From Cyclobacteriaceae bacterium (GTDB lineage: Bacteria; Bacteroidota; Bacteroidia; Cytophagales; Cyclobacteriaceae): a stretch of 31,461 nt of DNA. Below, piece after piece: positions 8,010 through 15,922 of this stretch. The notes beneath the pieces were generated by a model. The model ran no database searches and was not told the DNA's origin. It worked only from the letters and a program-made list of their open reading frames with translations. The position numbers were made by a program, and so were the translations under genes. The stretch covers positions 1-31,461 of the forward strand of contig JANQPK010000118.1 of assembly GCA_028289505.1 (NCBI GenBank). The letters run 5' to 3'. How positions within the stretch are numbered: the first letter of the stretch is position 1; every line of letters begins with the position of its first letter.

Positions 8010-10835
8010 TTATGACAATTTGGTCCTCAAATATTTAGCGGTGTGATTCTGACCCATTTCTATTAGTTTTTCCGGGGTTCCACTGAAGCAAAGATTGCCT
8101 CCTTTTTCACCTCCTTCAGGACCTAAGTCAATCACCCAATCAGCGCTCTTAATTATCTCGAGGTTGTGCTCAATCACAATTATGGTGTTGCCCTGCTCCA
8201 CCAGTGCATTAAATGCCTTCAATAGTTTTTGGATATCATGAAAATGCAATCCGGTAGTGGGTTCATCGAAGATGAATACCGTATGTTGCCTTAAGTCAGG
8301 GGCACTTCTGCCCAGAAAACTCGCCAGTTTAACCCGCTGTGCTTCGCCTCCGCTTAATGAGTTTGACGATTGGCCCAGCGTGATATATCCCAAACCTACT
8401 TCTTGCAAAGGCTTCAGCTTACGAACTATGGCCGGATTTGACTGAAAGAACTCAATGCTGTCATCAATGGTCATGGTCAATACCTCGGCAACATTCTTTC
8501 CATTGTAGGTAACCTCAAGAATTTCATCTTTGAAACGTTTTCCTCCACAGCTTTCACAAGTAAGCTCGATGTCGGCCATGAACTGCATTTCTATTCGTAC
8601 TTTCCCTTCTCCCATGCACTCCTCGCAGCGCCCTCCATCAACATTAAAGGAAAACAGTGCTGGTTTATAGTTGCGCTGTTTAGCCAATGCCTGGCTGGCA
8701 AACAATTGACGAATGCTATCATAAGCCTTTACATAGGTAACGGGATTGGATCTAGAGGATTTCCCGATAGGATTTTGATCGATCAATTCTACCTGGGTAA
8801 TCTTGCTTAAGTCTCCGATTAATTGGTCATAAGCGGCCGGAGCCTTTCCCGGTATTTCAAGAGCTCGATTTAATGCAGGATACAGTATTTCCGTGACTAA
8901 AGTACTTTTACCCGACCCACTTACCCCAGTGACTACCGACAACGCATCCAGAGGAAATTGTACGGTGAGGTTCTTCAGATTATGGGCCCGAGCCCCTCGC
9001 AGGTAAATACTGTCTTTCCAAGTACGTCTATTGGCGGGGATGGGGATTTGATCCAGATTGTTTAAGAATCTGGATGTATGAGAATTCACCTGTTCATTAA
9101 GCTGATCAAGTCTACCACTAAAAACTAGTTCCCCACCGTGAGTACCAGCATCAGGTCCAATATCTATAATGTAGTCTGCTTCCCTCATCACTTCTTCTTC
9201 ATGCTCCACAATAATAACCGAGTTCCCAAGGTCCCTCAGGGATTTCAGTACCTGTATCAGTCTTCCGGTATCTCTTGGATGCAGACCAATACTGGGCTCG
9301 TCCAGTATGTACATTGATCCTACCAGGGCACTGCCCAGCGAAGTGGCCAATCTGATTCTTTGATACTCTCCTCCAGAAAGGGTTGAAGTGAGTCTATTGA
9401 GATTCAAATAGCCCAACCCTACCTTTACCAGATATTCCAGGCGATTGACAATTTCGGTTAGGATCCTCTTTGCCACTACATATTCGTGCTTTGGCAAATC
9501 CAGCTCTCTGAAGAAGGGAAGTACCTCTTCTACCGACATCAGTACCAAATCAGTGATGGATTTGTTGGCAATTTTTACGTACCCTGCATCTTTCCGTAGC
9601 CTACTACCACGGCAATCGGGGCAAACGGTCCGCCCCCTGTAGCGCGATAGAAGTACCCGGTATTGAATTTTGTGGGTTCTAGACTCAAGATGTGAAAAAA
9701 ACTTGTCCAGACCTTTGAAATGTCCTTTCCCTATCCAGAGAAGTTCATATTCCTTAGCATCTAATGCATTTACCGGTCTGTGTATAGGAAACTCCCAGTC
9801 CATGGCATTATCTAATAATGGCTTGAGCCATTTCTTCATGGTCTCACTTCGCCATGGGGCAATAGCTCCCTCAAACACCGACAGTTCCTTGTTAGGAATA
9901 ACCAGGTCTGCATCTATTCCCAGTATATGACCGAAGCCCTCACACCTTTTGCAGGCCCCATATGGGTTGTTAAAACTGAAAAGGTTCAGCGTTGGCTCTT
10001 GAAAAGTAATCCCGTCCCTTTCGAATTTATCAGAGTAGACCTCGGAGCGATCCTGCAAAACTAATTTGCAAACGCCATGCCCTTCAAAAAGAGCTGTCTG
10101 CACCGAATCTGCCAATCGGAACTGGTTTGCTTGAGTGTCAATTTCTTGCTGAGTATTCTGCCCTCGGTCAATCAGGATGTCAACATCCACTATTTTATTT
10201 ATTTCTTCACTTTCTAGTAGATCTTCTATGAACTGGGCTTTCCCCTCCACTATTAGCCGGGTGTAACCTTTTTGAAGCAATAATCCCAACTCCTCTTCCA
10301 GGCTGCGACCATTATGACGAATCAGAGGAGCTGCTATCATGAACCTTTCTCCTGCAGACAACTTATAAATGTCATCCACAATATCCGATACAGAGTCCCT
10401 GGTAACCAGTTCACCACTGATCGGAGAATAGGTCTTGCCTATTCTAGCAAAAAGCAGTTTTAGATAATCATAGATCTCAGTGGTAGTGCCTATGGTTGAT
10501 CGTGGATTCCTGGTATTGGCTTTCTGCTCAATGGCAATCGCTGGTGAAATTCCTTTTATATAATCTACCTCGGGCTTCTCCATCCTCCCTAAGAATTGCC
10601 GGGCATAGGAACTCAAACTCTCCACATACATGCGTTGTCCCTCTGCAAACAAAGTGTCAAAAGCCAAAGAGGATTTACCCGATCCAGATAAACCGGTTAT
10701 TACCACCAGGCAATTTCTGGGGATCGCTACTGAAAGAGATTTTAGATTATTGACGCGCGCACCTTTTATTAAGATGTACTTTTGGGGATCAAGCCCATCA
10801 ATTTCGTGGATTGATACTGGGGAGGCAACAGGCAT
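8010..10835 (-). CDS. uvrA: Excinuclease ABC subunit A (UvrA)
   Basis: UvrA is the damage-sensing ATPase of nucleotide excision repair; it dimerises, binds damaged DNA and loads UvrB. The 941-residue product has two ABC ATPase modules: Walker A GLSGSGKS at 48-55 and GVSGSGKST near 637, with signatures LSGGEYQRIRLA and LSGGEAQRVKLA. Cysteine pairs are visible at CKRC (about 297), CPDC (about 407), CEEC (about 737) and CESC (about 761). The CxxC that in E. coli precedes the first pair is absent here, replaced by a Cys-free stretch around YSDKFERDGITFQEP, so the first zinc site is incomplete. The ATG at 10835 is the only plausible start. It heads the leftward tpiA-prmA-plsY run. Confidence 0.97.
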   Translation of the reverse strand: MPVASPVSIHEIDGLDPQKYILIKGARVNNLKSLSVAIPRNCLVVITGLSGSGKSSLAFDTLFAEGQRMYVESLSSYARQFLGRMEKPEVDYIKGISPAIAIEQKANTRNPRSTIGTTTEIYDYLKLLFARIGKTYSPISGELVTRDSVSDIVDDIYKLSAGERFMIAAPLIRHNGRSLEEELGLLLQKGYTRLIVEGKAQFIEDLLESEEINKIVDVDILIDRGQNTQQEIDTQANQFRLADSVQTALFEGHGVCKLVLQDRSEVYSDKFERDGITFQEPTLNLFSFNNPYGACKRCEGFGHILGIDADLVIPNKELSVFEGAIAPWRSETMKKWLKPLLDNAMDWEFPIHRPVNALDAKEYELLWIGKGHFKGLDKFFSHLESRTHKIQYRVLLSRYRGRTVCPDCRGSRLRKDAGYVKIANKSITDLVLMSVEEVLPFFRELDLPKHEYVVAKRILTEIVNRLEYLVKVGLGYLNLNRLTSTLSGGEYQRIRLATSLGSALVGSMYILDEPSIGLHPRDTGRLIQVLKSLRDLGNSVIIVEHEEEVMREADYIIDIGPDAGTHGGELVFSGRLDQLNEQVNSHTSRFLNNLDQIPIPANRRTWKDSIYLRGARAHNLKNLTVQFPLDALSVVTGVSGSGKSTLVTEILYPALNRALEIPGKAPAAYDQLIGDLSKITQVELIDQNPIGKSSRSNPVTYVKAYDSIRQLFASQALAKQRNYKPALFSFNVDGGRCEECMGEGKVRIEMQFMADIELTCESCGGKRFKDEILEVTYNGKNVAEVLTMTIDDSIEFFQSNPAIVRKLKPLQEVGLGYITLGQSSNSLSGGEAQRVKLASFLGRSAPDLRQHTVFIFDEPTTGLHFHDIQKLLKAFNALVEQGNTIIVIEHNLEIIKSADWVIDLGPEGGEKGGNLCFSGTPEKLIEMGQNHTAKYLRTKLS

Positions 10836-10840
10836 AACTG

Positions 10841-10848
10841 CAAAGATA
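10841..10848 (-). promoter_or_regulatory. Candidate uvrA promoter -7 element, possibly near-leaderless
   Basis: On the minus strand TATCTTTG is an exact match to the Bacteroidota -7 consensus TAnnTTTG and ends only 5 bases before the uvrA ATG at 10835, so the transcript would start at or within a few bases of the start codon. The best upstream -33-like element is ATTG (10874-10871), with a spacer of 22 rather than the usual 19-21 bases. The -7 match is seen directly; promoter activity is inference. Confidence 0.5.
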
Positions 10849-10942
10849 CAACAGGGATAAAAAAATATTACAATAAGGGATCAAATCATACAACTGTACC
10901 TTGAACGACAAACGAGCAAGGATTTTATCATTATATTCAAAT

Positions 10943-10950
10943 TAACTTTG
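10943..10950 (+). promoter_or_regulatory. Candidate -7 promoter element for the ECF sigma gene
   Basis: TAACTTTG is an exact match to TAnnTTTG in the 266-base divergent region 10836-11101 between uvrA and the sigma gene. No good TTTG lies at the right upstream distance; there is only a TTTT/TTTA stretch at 10923-10927. If used, it would give a leader of about 145 bases. I see no clear hairpin or riboswitch in that leader. Confidence 0.35.
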
Positions 10951-11101
10951 GACTGATAATTGCAGATGATTCAATAGAAATTTTGCAGATTAACAGCGAT
11001 TTTTCTAGATTTAAAATTGATTCGGAGTAATATTTTTAAAATTTAACCCACCCAACACAACAATATGGCATAGACTTCTACGTTACTAAACAGGTTATGA
11101 A

Positions 11102-11701
11102 ATGATGCAGAATTCATTAAGTGATAGCAAGCTGATATCACTTTACAAAACCGGTAACGAGGAGGCTTTTGCGGAATTGTTAAACCGCCATAAGTCCAGG
11201 GTTTTCACAACCATTTACTTAATTGTAAAAGACAATTATGTAGCCGAAGATTTAATGCAAGAGACTTTTATTAAAGTCATCAATACCATTAAATCTGGTA
11301 AGTATAACGAAGAAGGAAAGTTCCTTCCTTGGATACTACGGATAGCACATAATCTTGCTATTGATCACTTTAGGAAAGCCAAACGGTATCCTACTATCAT
11401 CATGGAAGATGGTAGTAATGTGTTTAATACTATGGAGTTTTCTGAGGAATCAATAGAATCGAAGCAGATTGTAAAGGATACTCATGAAAAGCTGAAAATG
11501 CTGATTCAGGAGTTGCCTCCGGCACAAAAAGAAGTATTGATAATGCGACACTACATGGAAATGAGTTTCCAGGAGATTGCGGATGCTACTGAGGTGAGCA
11601 TCAATACTGCTTTAGGTAGAATGCGGTACGCTTTGATCAACCTAAGGAAAAAAATGAAGAAATATAATATTGCGTATGACCAAAACATTTACCCCCAATG
11701 A
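11102..11701 (+). CDS. ECF-type RNA polymerase sigma factor
   Basis: A 199-residue sigma-70 family factor with only regions 2 and 4, the ECF layout. Region 2 includes the core-binding and -10 recognition parts YVAEDLMQETFIKVINTI and FLPWILRIAHNLAIDHFRK; region 4 is the helix-turn-helix MSFQEIADATEVSINTALGR followed by MRYALINLRKK. It directs RNA polymerase to a specific promoter set that cannot be predicted here. Two adjacent ATGs (11102 and 11105) are possible starts and there is no strong ribosome binding site. The 3' end overlaps the next ORF by 26 bases, the arrangement typical of a sigma/anti-sigma pair. It is transcribed divergently from uvrA. Confidence 0.93.
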   Translation: MMQNSLSDSKLISLYKTGNEEAFAELLNRHKSRVFTTIYLIVKDNYVAEDLMQETFIKVINTIKSGKYNEEGKFLPWILRIAHNLAIDHFRKAKRYPTIIMEDGSNVFNTMEFSEESIESKQIVKDTHEKLKMLIQELPPAQKEVLIMRHYMEMSFQEIADATEVSINTALGRMRYALINLRKKMKKYNIAYDQNIYPQ

Positions 11702-11909
11702 CGTACTGCGTTATTTGTATAAAGAAACTAACGAGGTAGAAAGCCAACGGCTAGAAGAAGCTATGTTGGTTGACGCCGATCTGTTGGATCAGTACCTTCA
11801 GTTAACCAATATCAAGGAACAGCTGGACAAGGTCCAGAAAATACCCAAGCAAGAAACAATTCAGGCGATTCTTGACTATTCAAGGTTCGATCATCCCATT
11901 TTGTATTGA
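11676..11909 (+). CDS. Small protein coupled to ECF sigma factor, possible anti-sigma remnant
   Basis: A 77-residue acidic protein starting at the ATG at 11676 (MTKTFTPNDVLRYLYKETNE) inside the sigma gene. A TTG at 11670 would add two residues. It resembles the N-terminal soluble part of Bacteroidota anti-sigma proteins: compare FVYKYLDQSLSTKELKEF in the partner of the second sigma factor at 26234. Unlike that protein it has no membrane helix and no zinc-binding His/Cys set. It could be a minimal cytoplasmic anti-sigma factor or a shortened one. The overlap implies coupled translation. Function is inferred from position and weak resemblance only. Confidence 0.7.
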   Translation: MTKTFTPNDVLRYLYKETNEVESQRLEEAMLVDADLLDQYLQLTNIKEQLDKVQKIPKQETIQAILDYSRFDHPILY

Positions 11910-11942
11910 GGCTGAACTGAAGTCAACTTCATCTCGGTTAAA

Positions 11943-11981
11943 TAAATGCTGGATATTACTTGATAGATGGATCAGCATTTA
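11943..11981. repeat. Inverted repeat upstream of the glycosyltransferase
   Basis: TAAATGCTG (11943-11951) and CAGCATTTA (11973-11981) are perfect 9-base arms around a loop of about 21 bases, in the 85-base gap between the sigma partner gene and the glycosyltransferase ATG at 11995. No T-run follows, so a standard intrinsic terminator is unlikely; an operator or an RNA hairpin close to the start codon is possible. Confidence 0.5.
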
Positions 11982-11994
11982 GGTAATTGATGGG

Positions 11995-13215
11995 ATGAAG
12001 GTTCTGATAATCCATCAGTATTTCAATACCCCGGAAAGTGGAGGTCCATTGAGGTCGTATTACCTAGCCCGTGGGTTGGTTGCTTGTGGTCATGAAGTTG
12101 AAATCGTCACTGCTCATAACCAAAATTCAGCACTTGAGGTTGAGCTAGAGGGTTTTAAGGTTCACTATCTTCCCGTTTTCTATGACAATAGTCTTGGATT
12201 TACCAGACGTATAATAGCCTTCAGCAAATTTGCTTGGCTAGCCTACCGTAAAGCGCTCACGCTGGAAAAGGCGGATATCTGCTATGCCATCTCTACCCCA
12301 TTAACCACGGGTTGGGTAGCACAAAGACTTAAATCAAAACGAAACACTCCCTATATTTTTGAAGTAGGTGATCTGTGGCCAGAAGCTCCCATTCAAATGG
12401 GTGTGATAAAATCGAACTGGCTAATCAATGTGCTGCGCCAATTTGAGCGCAATGTCTACCAGAATGCCCATCGGTTGGTGGCTTTATCGCCAGGAATTAA
12501 GGATGGGATGGCACAACTATGCAGAGAAAAAAGCATAACCGTAATACCCAATATGTCGGATTGTAAATTTTACAGTCCCGAACCAAAGGATCCTGCGCTT
12601 GAATCTAGGTTTGGGGTCAAACAGAAGCTAGTTGTGACGTACTTTGGGGCCGCGGGAAAAGCCAATCACTTGGAGTATCTGCTTAAGGCGGCAAGACATG
12701 CTAAACGTAATCCACACCTGTACTTTCTAATAATGGCTTACGGTTCAGAACTGAGAAGAATTGAGCAATTGGCGAACCAATACCAATTGAACAACACCAG
12801 TTTTATTCCATATGGTAATCGGGAAACATTGCGCAAGGTGTTGAACGTGACAGATGTGGTTTATGTGTCATATGCTGATAAACCAGTTTTAGCTACAGGA
12901 AGCCCCAACAAGTATTTTGATGGGCTGGCAGCGGGCAAATTGATGGTTGTGAATTTCCAGGGGTGGTTAAAGGATATTACGGAGCAACATGAAATTGGGT
13001 ATTATGTGGATCCGAATCAACCACAGATGCTTACGGATGTATTATCCCCTTTGGTGTTTGATAAAGCATCACTCAAGAAATCGCAGGAGAATGCCCGATT
13101 AATTGCAGAAACCTTCTTCTCACGAGGCTTATCGATACAGAAGTTGCTGAAAGTTCTGACCCAGGATCAGCCAAAGTCTATTAAGGAACTTGAGGTTTAT
13201 AATTTGACTGCATAA
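11995..13215 (+). CDS. GT4-family glycosyltransferase, WbuB/WcaI-like
   Basis: A 406-residue GT-B fold glycosyltransferase with no signal peptide. The N-terminal Rossmann domain begins MKVLIIHQYFNTPESGGPLR with the glycine loop for the acceptor side, then FEVGDLWPEAPIQMG, a motif common in WbuB-type enzymes. The C-terminal donor domain has YFGAAGKANHLEYLL and a nucleotide-sugar region GSPNKYFDGLAAGK. The family moves sugars from nucleotide donors to lipid-linked glycans, such as O-antigen or capsule intermediates, at the cytoplasmic membrane face. It stands alone: no other polysaccharide gene is in the window, so donor and acceptor cannot be named. Its last 35 bases overlap the 3' end of gldB on the other strand. 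Confidence 0.9.
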   Translation: MKVLIIHQYFNTPESGGPLRSYYLARGLVACGHEVEIVTAHNQNSALEVELEGFKVHYLPVFYDNSLGFTRRIIAFSKFAWLAYRKALTLEKADICYAISTPLTTGWVAQRLKSKRNTPYIFEVGDLWPEAPIQMGVIKSNWLINVLRQFERNVYQNAHRLVALSPGIKDGMAQLCREKSITVIPNMSDCKFYSPEPKDPALESRFGVKQKLVVTYFGAAGKANHLEYLLKAARHAKRNPHLYFLIMAYGSELRRIEQLANQYQLNNTSFIPYGNRETLRKVLNVTDVVYVSYADKPVLATGSPNKYFDGLAAGKLMVVNFQGWLKDITEQHEIGYYVDPNQPQMLTDVLSPLVFDKASLKKSQENARLIAETFFSRGLSIQKLLKVLTQDQPKSIKELEVYNLTA

Positions 13216-14182
13216 ATACTTGTCTGGCATCAGAAATCTCCATCAACTCTGGTAAGGTCAGCTGTTGTTCGTCCATGTATTTATCTACAATCTCCCATCC
13301 AAGCCATTCACCAATCCTACCGGGACATTTATTCCCAATCTCTAAGGTTTTAGGCCTCTCGTCCATGTACTTCTTTTTGGTAAAGTGGCTGGTTTCATAC
13401 AGTAACTGGTTTTCCACAAAATGGGCCCATATTACATCCTGATTTTGATTGACATCGCGTAACTCCTCTCCGGAATATCCAATCAATAAACTATCCGAAA
13501 CAGTAGGAAGTATCTGGCTGGTGAAGTAGTAAGCCTTGCCGTAATAAATTATTTCAGCTAGCATTGACTTATCATCTACCTCTGTGTTATTTAGGCTAGA
13601 AGACATCAATAGAATTATGGATGGCACAATGTACTCCTGGCGATACTTCTTTAGGATATACTGTGGAAATTCCAATGGGCGATAGGTAGCACCTTCACCC
13701 AAATAGTAATCCAGGCCTACCACAATCGCACTATCTGATACGTACAAATCGTTTCCGGCAAAACCAGTAACAGCAGTATACACCTTAGGGATCTCCCACT
13801 GTGGATAGTAGTACCGCATGAACTTGAAGGCTTGTTCAAGATCCTGCTGCAGTTGGTCCAGGGCTCCGAATACCTGTTCCAACTCTTGTTTCAGAACCTG
13901 ACTGGCTGGATTATTGATAAAAGCATTAAGATAGTTTACTGCTACACTGTCATGCGGATATTGATCAATATGCAAAAATTGATTGCTGTAAAGCGGATTG
14001 GCTTGCAGAAAATCTGCGATCTCTTGTTTGGACTGCAGCCCAAAGATTTCTGTATCCCAGCGATTGAGGGGAACCGAAACCTCTATATGATCCACGTTCG
14101 GAACGCCCTGTCTATTCCCATTGCAACCTGCAATCAATGTCAGCAGGATAAAAAACGGGAACAAACTGAAGTAGCTAGGCAT
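13181..14182 (-). CDS. gldB: Gliding motility lipoprotein GldB
   Basis: GldB is a lipoprotein needed for Bacteroidota gliding motility and the linked type IX secretion machinery. The 333-residue product has a lipoprotein signal peptide ending in a lipobox, LTLIAGC, with acylated Cys20. Family features are the segment after the signal (VSVPLNRWDTEIFGL), the central YYYPQWEIPKVYTAVTGFAG, DSAIVVGLDYYLGEGATY, and the C-terminal RIGEWLGWEIVDKYM. Its ATG lies inside the rng 3' end (8-base overlap), so translation is probably coupled to RNase G. In Flavobacterium johnsoniae gldC follows gldB; here the downstream neighbour is a convergent glycosyltransferase and no gldC is present in the window. Confidence 0.9.
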   Translation of the reverse strand: MPSYFSLFPFFILLTLIAGCNGNRQGVPNVDHIEVSVPLNRWDTEIFGLQSKQEIADFLQANPLYSNQFLHIDQYPHDSVAVNYLNAFINNPASQVLKQELEQVFGALDQLQQDLEQAFKFMRYYYPQWEIPKVYTAVTGFAGNDLYVSDSAIVVGLDYYLGEGATYRPLEFPQYILKKYRQEYIVPSIILLMSSSLNNTEVDDKSMLAEIIYYGKAYYFTSQILPTVSDSLLIGYSGEELRDVNQNQDVIWAHFVENQLLYETSHFTKKKYMDERPKTLEIGNKCPGRIGEWLGWEIVDKYMDEQQLTLPELMEISDARQVFMQSNYKPQVP

Positions 14183-15737
14183 TAGAGGTCATTTGGATTT
14201 CTTCACCCCCTTTGTTTACGAATTTAAAGTCGGTTATTGCCAAAGAAGAATCCTGCTCCACTCCTATCCACTGATTATATTTAAAGAACCATTTCATCCT
14301 CTTATTGATGATCCCTTTGGTAAAATATGCATGTAAGAAAGGATGGACGGCCAAAGTAATCCCTTTCTCATTCTGCTTCAGTAGTAAATGCTCCAGGCTC
14401 TCTTCTACCTGATCAGAAACTAGTATGGAGGCACTGATCTTACCAGTTCCACCACAGGTTGGACAAGTCTCCCTGGTGGTAATGTTTAGTTCCGGCCTTA
14501 CCCTTTGCCTGGTAATTTGCATCAAACCAAATTTGGTCAGGGGTAGTATGGTAAACTTAGAGCGATCATCCTGCATAAATTCCTTCATCTTCCTGAATAG
14601 CATTTTTTTATTCTCTGCTTTCTTCATGTCGATGAAGTCTATTACGATGATACCTCCCATATCCCGTAATCGCAATTGCCTGGCAATCTCTTTTGCTGCA
14701 AACAGGTTTACCTTGAGGGCAGTGGTTTCCTGATCTGCCTCTGCATTGGATTTATTACCACTGTTAACATCGATAACATGCAGGGCCTCGGTATGTTCAA
14801 TTACCAGGTAACCTCCCCCAGCAACGCTAACCGTTTGACCAAACAACGATTTTAATTGCTTCTCAATACCATACCGCTCGAAGATCTTCGCTCTACCGTT
14901 GTACTGCTTGACAATTTTAGATTTTTCAGGAGCAATGTTGTCGATAAATTGCTTTACCTCTCCAAATATTTTAGGATCATCAGTCATGATAGAGTCGAAA
15001 GATTCGTTCAATACATCCCTTAAAATTGAGGATGCGCGATTCATCTCCCCGATGATCTTGGTTCTGGGTTTGGCGGTCTTAAGTTTCTTGATCCCATCCT
15101 GCCAACTTTTCATCAAATTGCGCAGGTCGCGATCGAGAGCTGCAACTTCCTTACCGGAAGCTACGGTACGAATTATGATTCCAAAGTTTTCTGGTTTGAT
15201 TGAGGATAGAAGTCTTTCCAGGCGTTTGCGCTCTGCACTATTGGCAATCTTCTTACTAATACTGACCGTATTCGAGAAGGGTACCAGTATTAGGTATCTC
15301 CCTGCAATTGACAACTCACAGGATAGTCGTGGCCCTTTTGTAGATATCGGTTCTTTAACTACTTGTACCAGAATCTGTTGATTCTTGGTCAGAACCTGGT
15401 CGATCTTACCAAACTTATTGATGTCTGGTAATATCTTGAACCGATCGAGTTTAGGAGAAGCGTTTTTGTTTCTTTGAACATACTTGGAGTATTTATTAAG
15501 CGAACTTACCTTAGGTCCAAGATCCAAGTAATGTAGAAATGCGTCTTTTTCGTATCCAATATCAATGAAAGCCGCATTCAATCCGGGAACAACCTTTTTC
15601 ACTGTTCCCAGGTAGATGTCTCCTACCGTAAACTGATTCCCACTCTCATCGTAGTGGAATTCGACCAGGTTTTTATCTTTTAAAAGAGCTATCCGACATC
15701 CGTTCTGAGTTGAGTTGATGACTAAATCGTTACTCAA
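14175..15737 (-). CDS. rng: Ribonuclease G/E family protein
   Basis: A 520-residue single-strand-specific endoribonuclease of the RNase G/E family, acting in rRNA maturation and mRNA decay. The N-terminal S1 RNA-binding domain runs from about residue 35 to 125 (VGDIYLGTVKKVVPGLNAAF). The catalytic domain has the two metal-binding aspartates in VIDVNSGN and IIVIDFIDM, and the zinc-link motif CPTCGGTG near residue 430. The long C-terminal scaffold of RNase E is absent, as in RNase G. The start is a TTG at 15737; no ATG fits, and the resulting MSNDLVINST matches the usual N-terminus of Bacteroidota homologues. It lies between the 29-residue ORF (60 nt upstream) and gldB (8-base overlap). Confidence 0.95.
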   Translation of the reverse strand: MSNDLVINSTQNGCRIALLKDKNLVEFHYDESGNQFTVGDIYLGTVKKVVPGLNAAFIDIGYEKDAFLHYLDLGPKVSSLNKYSKYVQRNKNASPKLDRFKILPDINKFGKIDQVLTKNQQILVQVVKEPISTKGPRLSCELSIAGRYLILVPFSNTVSISKKIANSAERKRLERLLSSIKPENFGIIIRTVASGKEVAALDRDLRNLMKSWQDGIKKLKTAKPRTKIIGEMNRASSILRDVLNESFDSIMTDDPKIFGEVKQFIDNIAPEKSKIVKQYNGRAKIFERYGIEKQLKSLFGQTVSVAGGGYLVIEHTEALHVIDVNSGNKSNAEADQETTALKVNLFAAKEIARQLRLRDMGGIIVIDFIDMKKAENKKMLFRKMKEFMQDDRSKFTILPLTKFGLMQITRQRVRPELNITTRETCPTCGGTGKISASILVSDQVEESLEHLLLKQNEKGITLAVHPFLHAYFTKGIINKRMKWFFKYNQWIGVEQDSSLAITDFKFVNKGGEEIQMTSNA

Positions 15738-15797
15738 ATCCTTATTGTTTATATATTATAACAGATGGAACAGCAAAAGAAGTGGTGTTTGATGGCC

Positions 15798-15887
15798 CTA
15801 CTTCTTCTTATGTCTATTCTTTCTCAGTCGCTTTTTCCTTTTATGGGTAGCGATCTTGTGTCTTTTACGTTTTTTACCACAAGGCAT
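15798..15887 (-). CDS. 29-aa basic protein, AURKAIP1/COX24-like (ribosome-associated type)
   Basis: A complete ORF of 29 codons from the ATG at 15887 to TAG at 15798-15800. The product begins MPCGKKRKRHKIATHKRKK and ends RKNRHKKK; nearly two thirds of it is Lys, Arg or His. From memory it matches a tiny, highly conserved Bacteroidota protein annotated with the AURKAIP1/COX24 domain, the domain of mitochondrial small-subunit protein mS38 and related to bacterial bS22-type proteins. A role at the small ribosomal subunit is therefore plausible but not shown by sequence alone. No strong ribosome binding site precedes it, only an AT-rich stretch. It sits between the TPR gene and rng on the same strand, fitting an RNA/translation context. 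Confidence 0.85.
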   Translation of the reverse strand: MPCGKKRKRHKIATHKRKKRLRKNRHKKK

Positions 15888-15922
15888 AATTAATTTTTTT
15901 AAGCTCCCTTAATTTGGAGTAG

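Noticed and set aside
14899..15381. 160-codon plus-strand open frame opposite rng
   Set aside because: RNase G/E catalytic and zinc motifs are on the other strand; this frame is a shadow.
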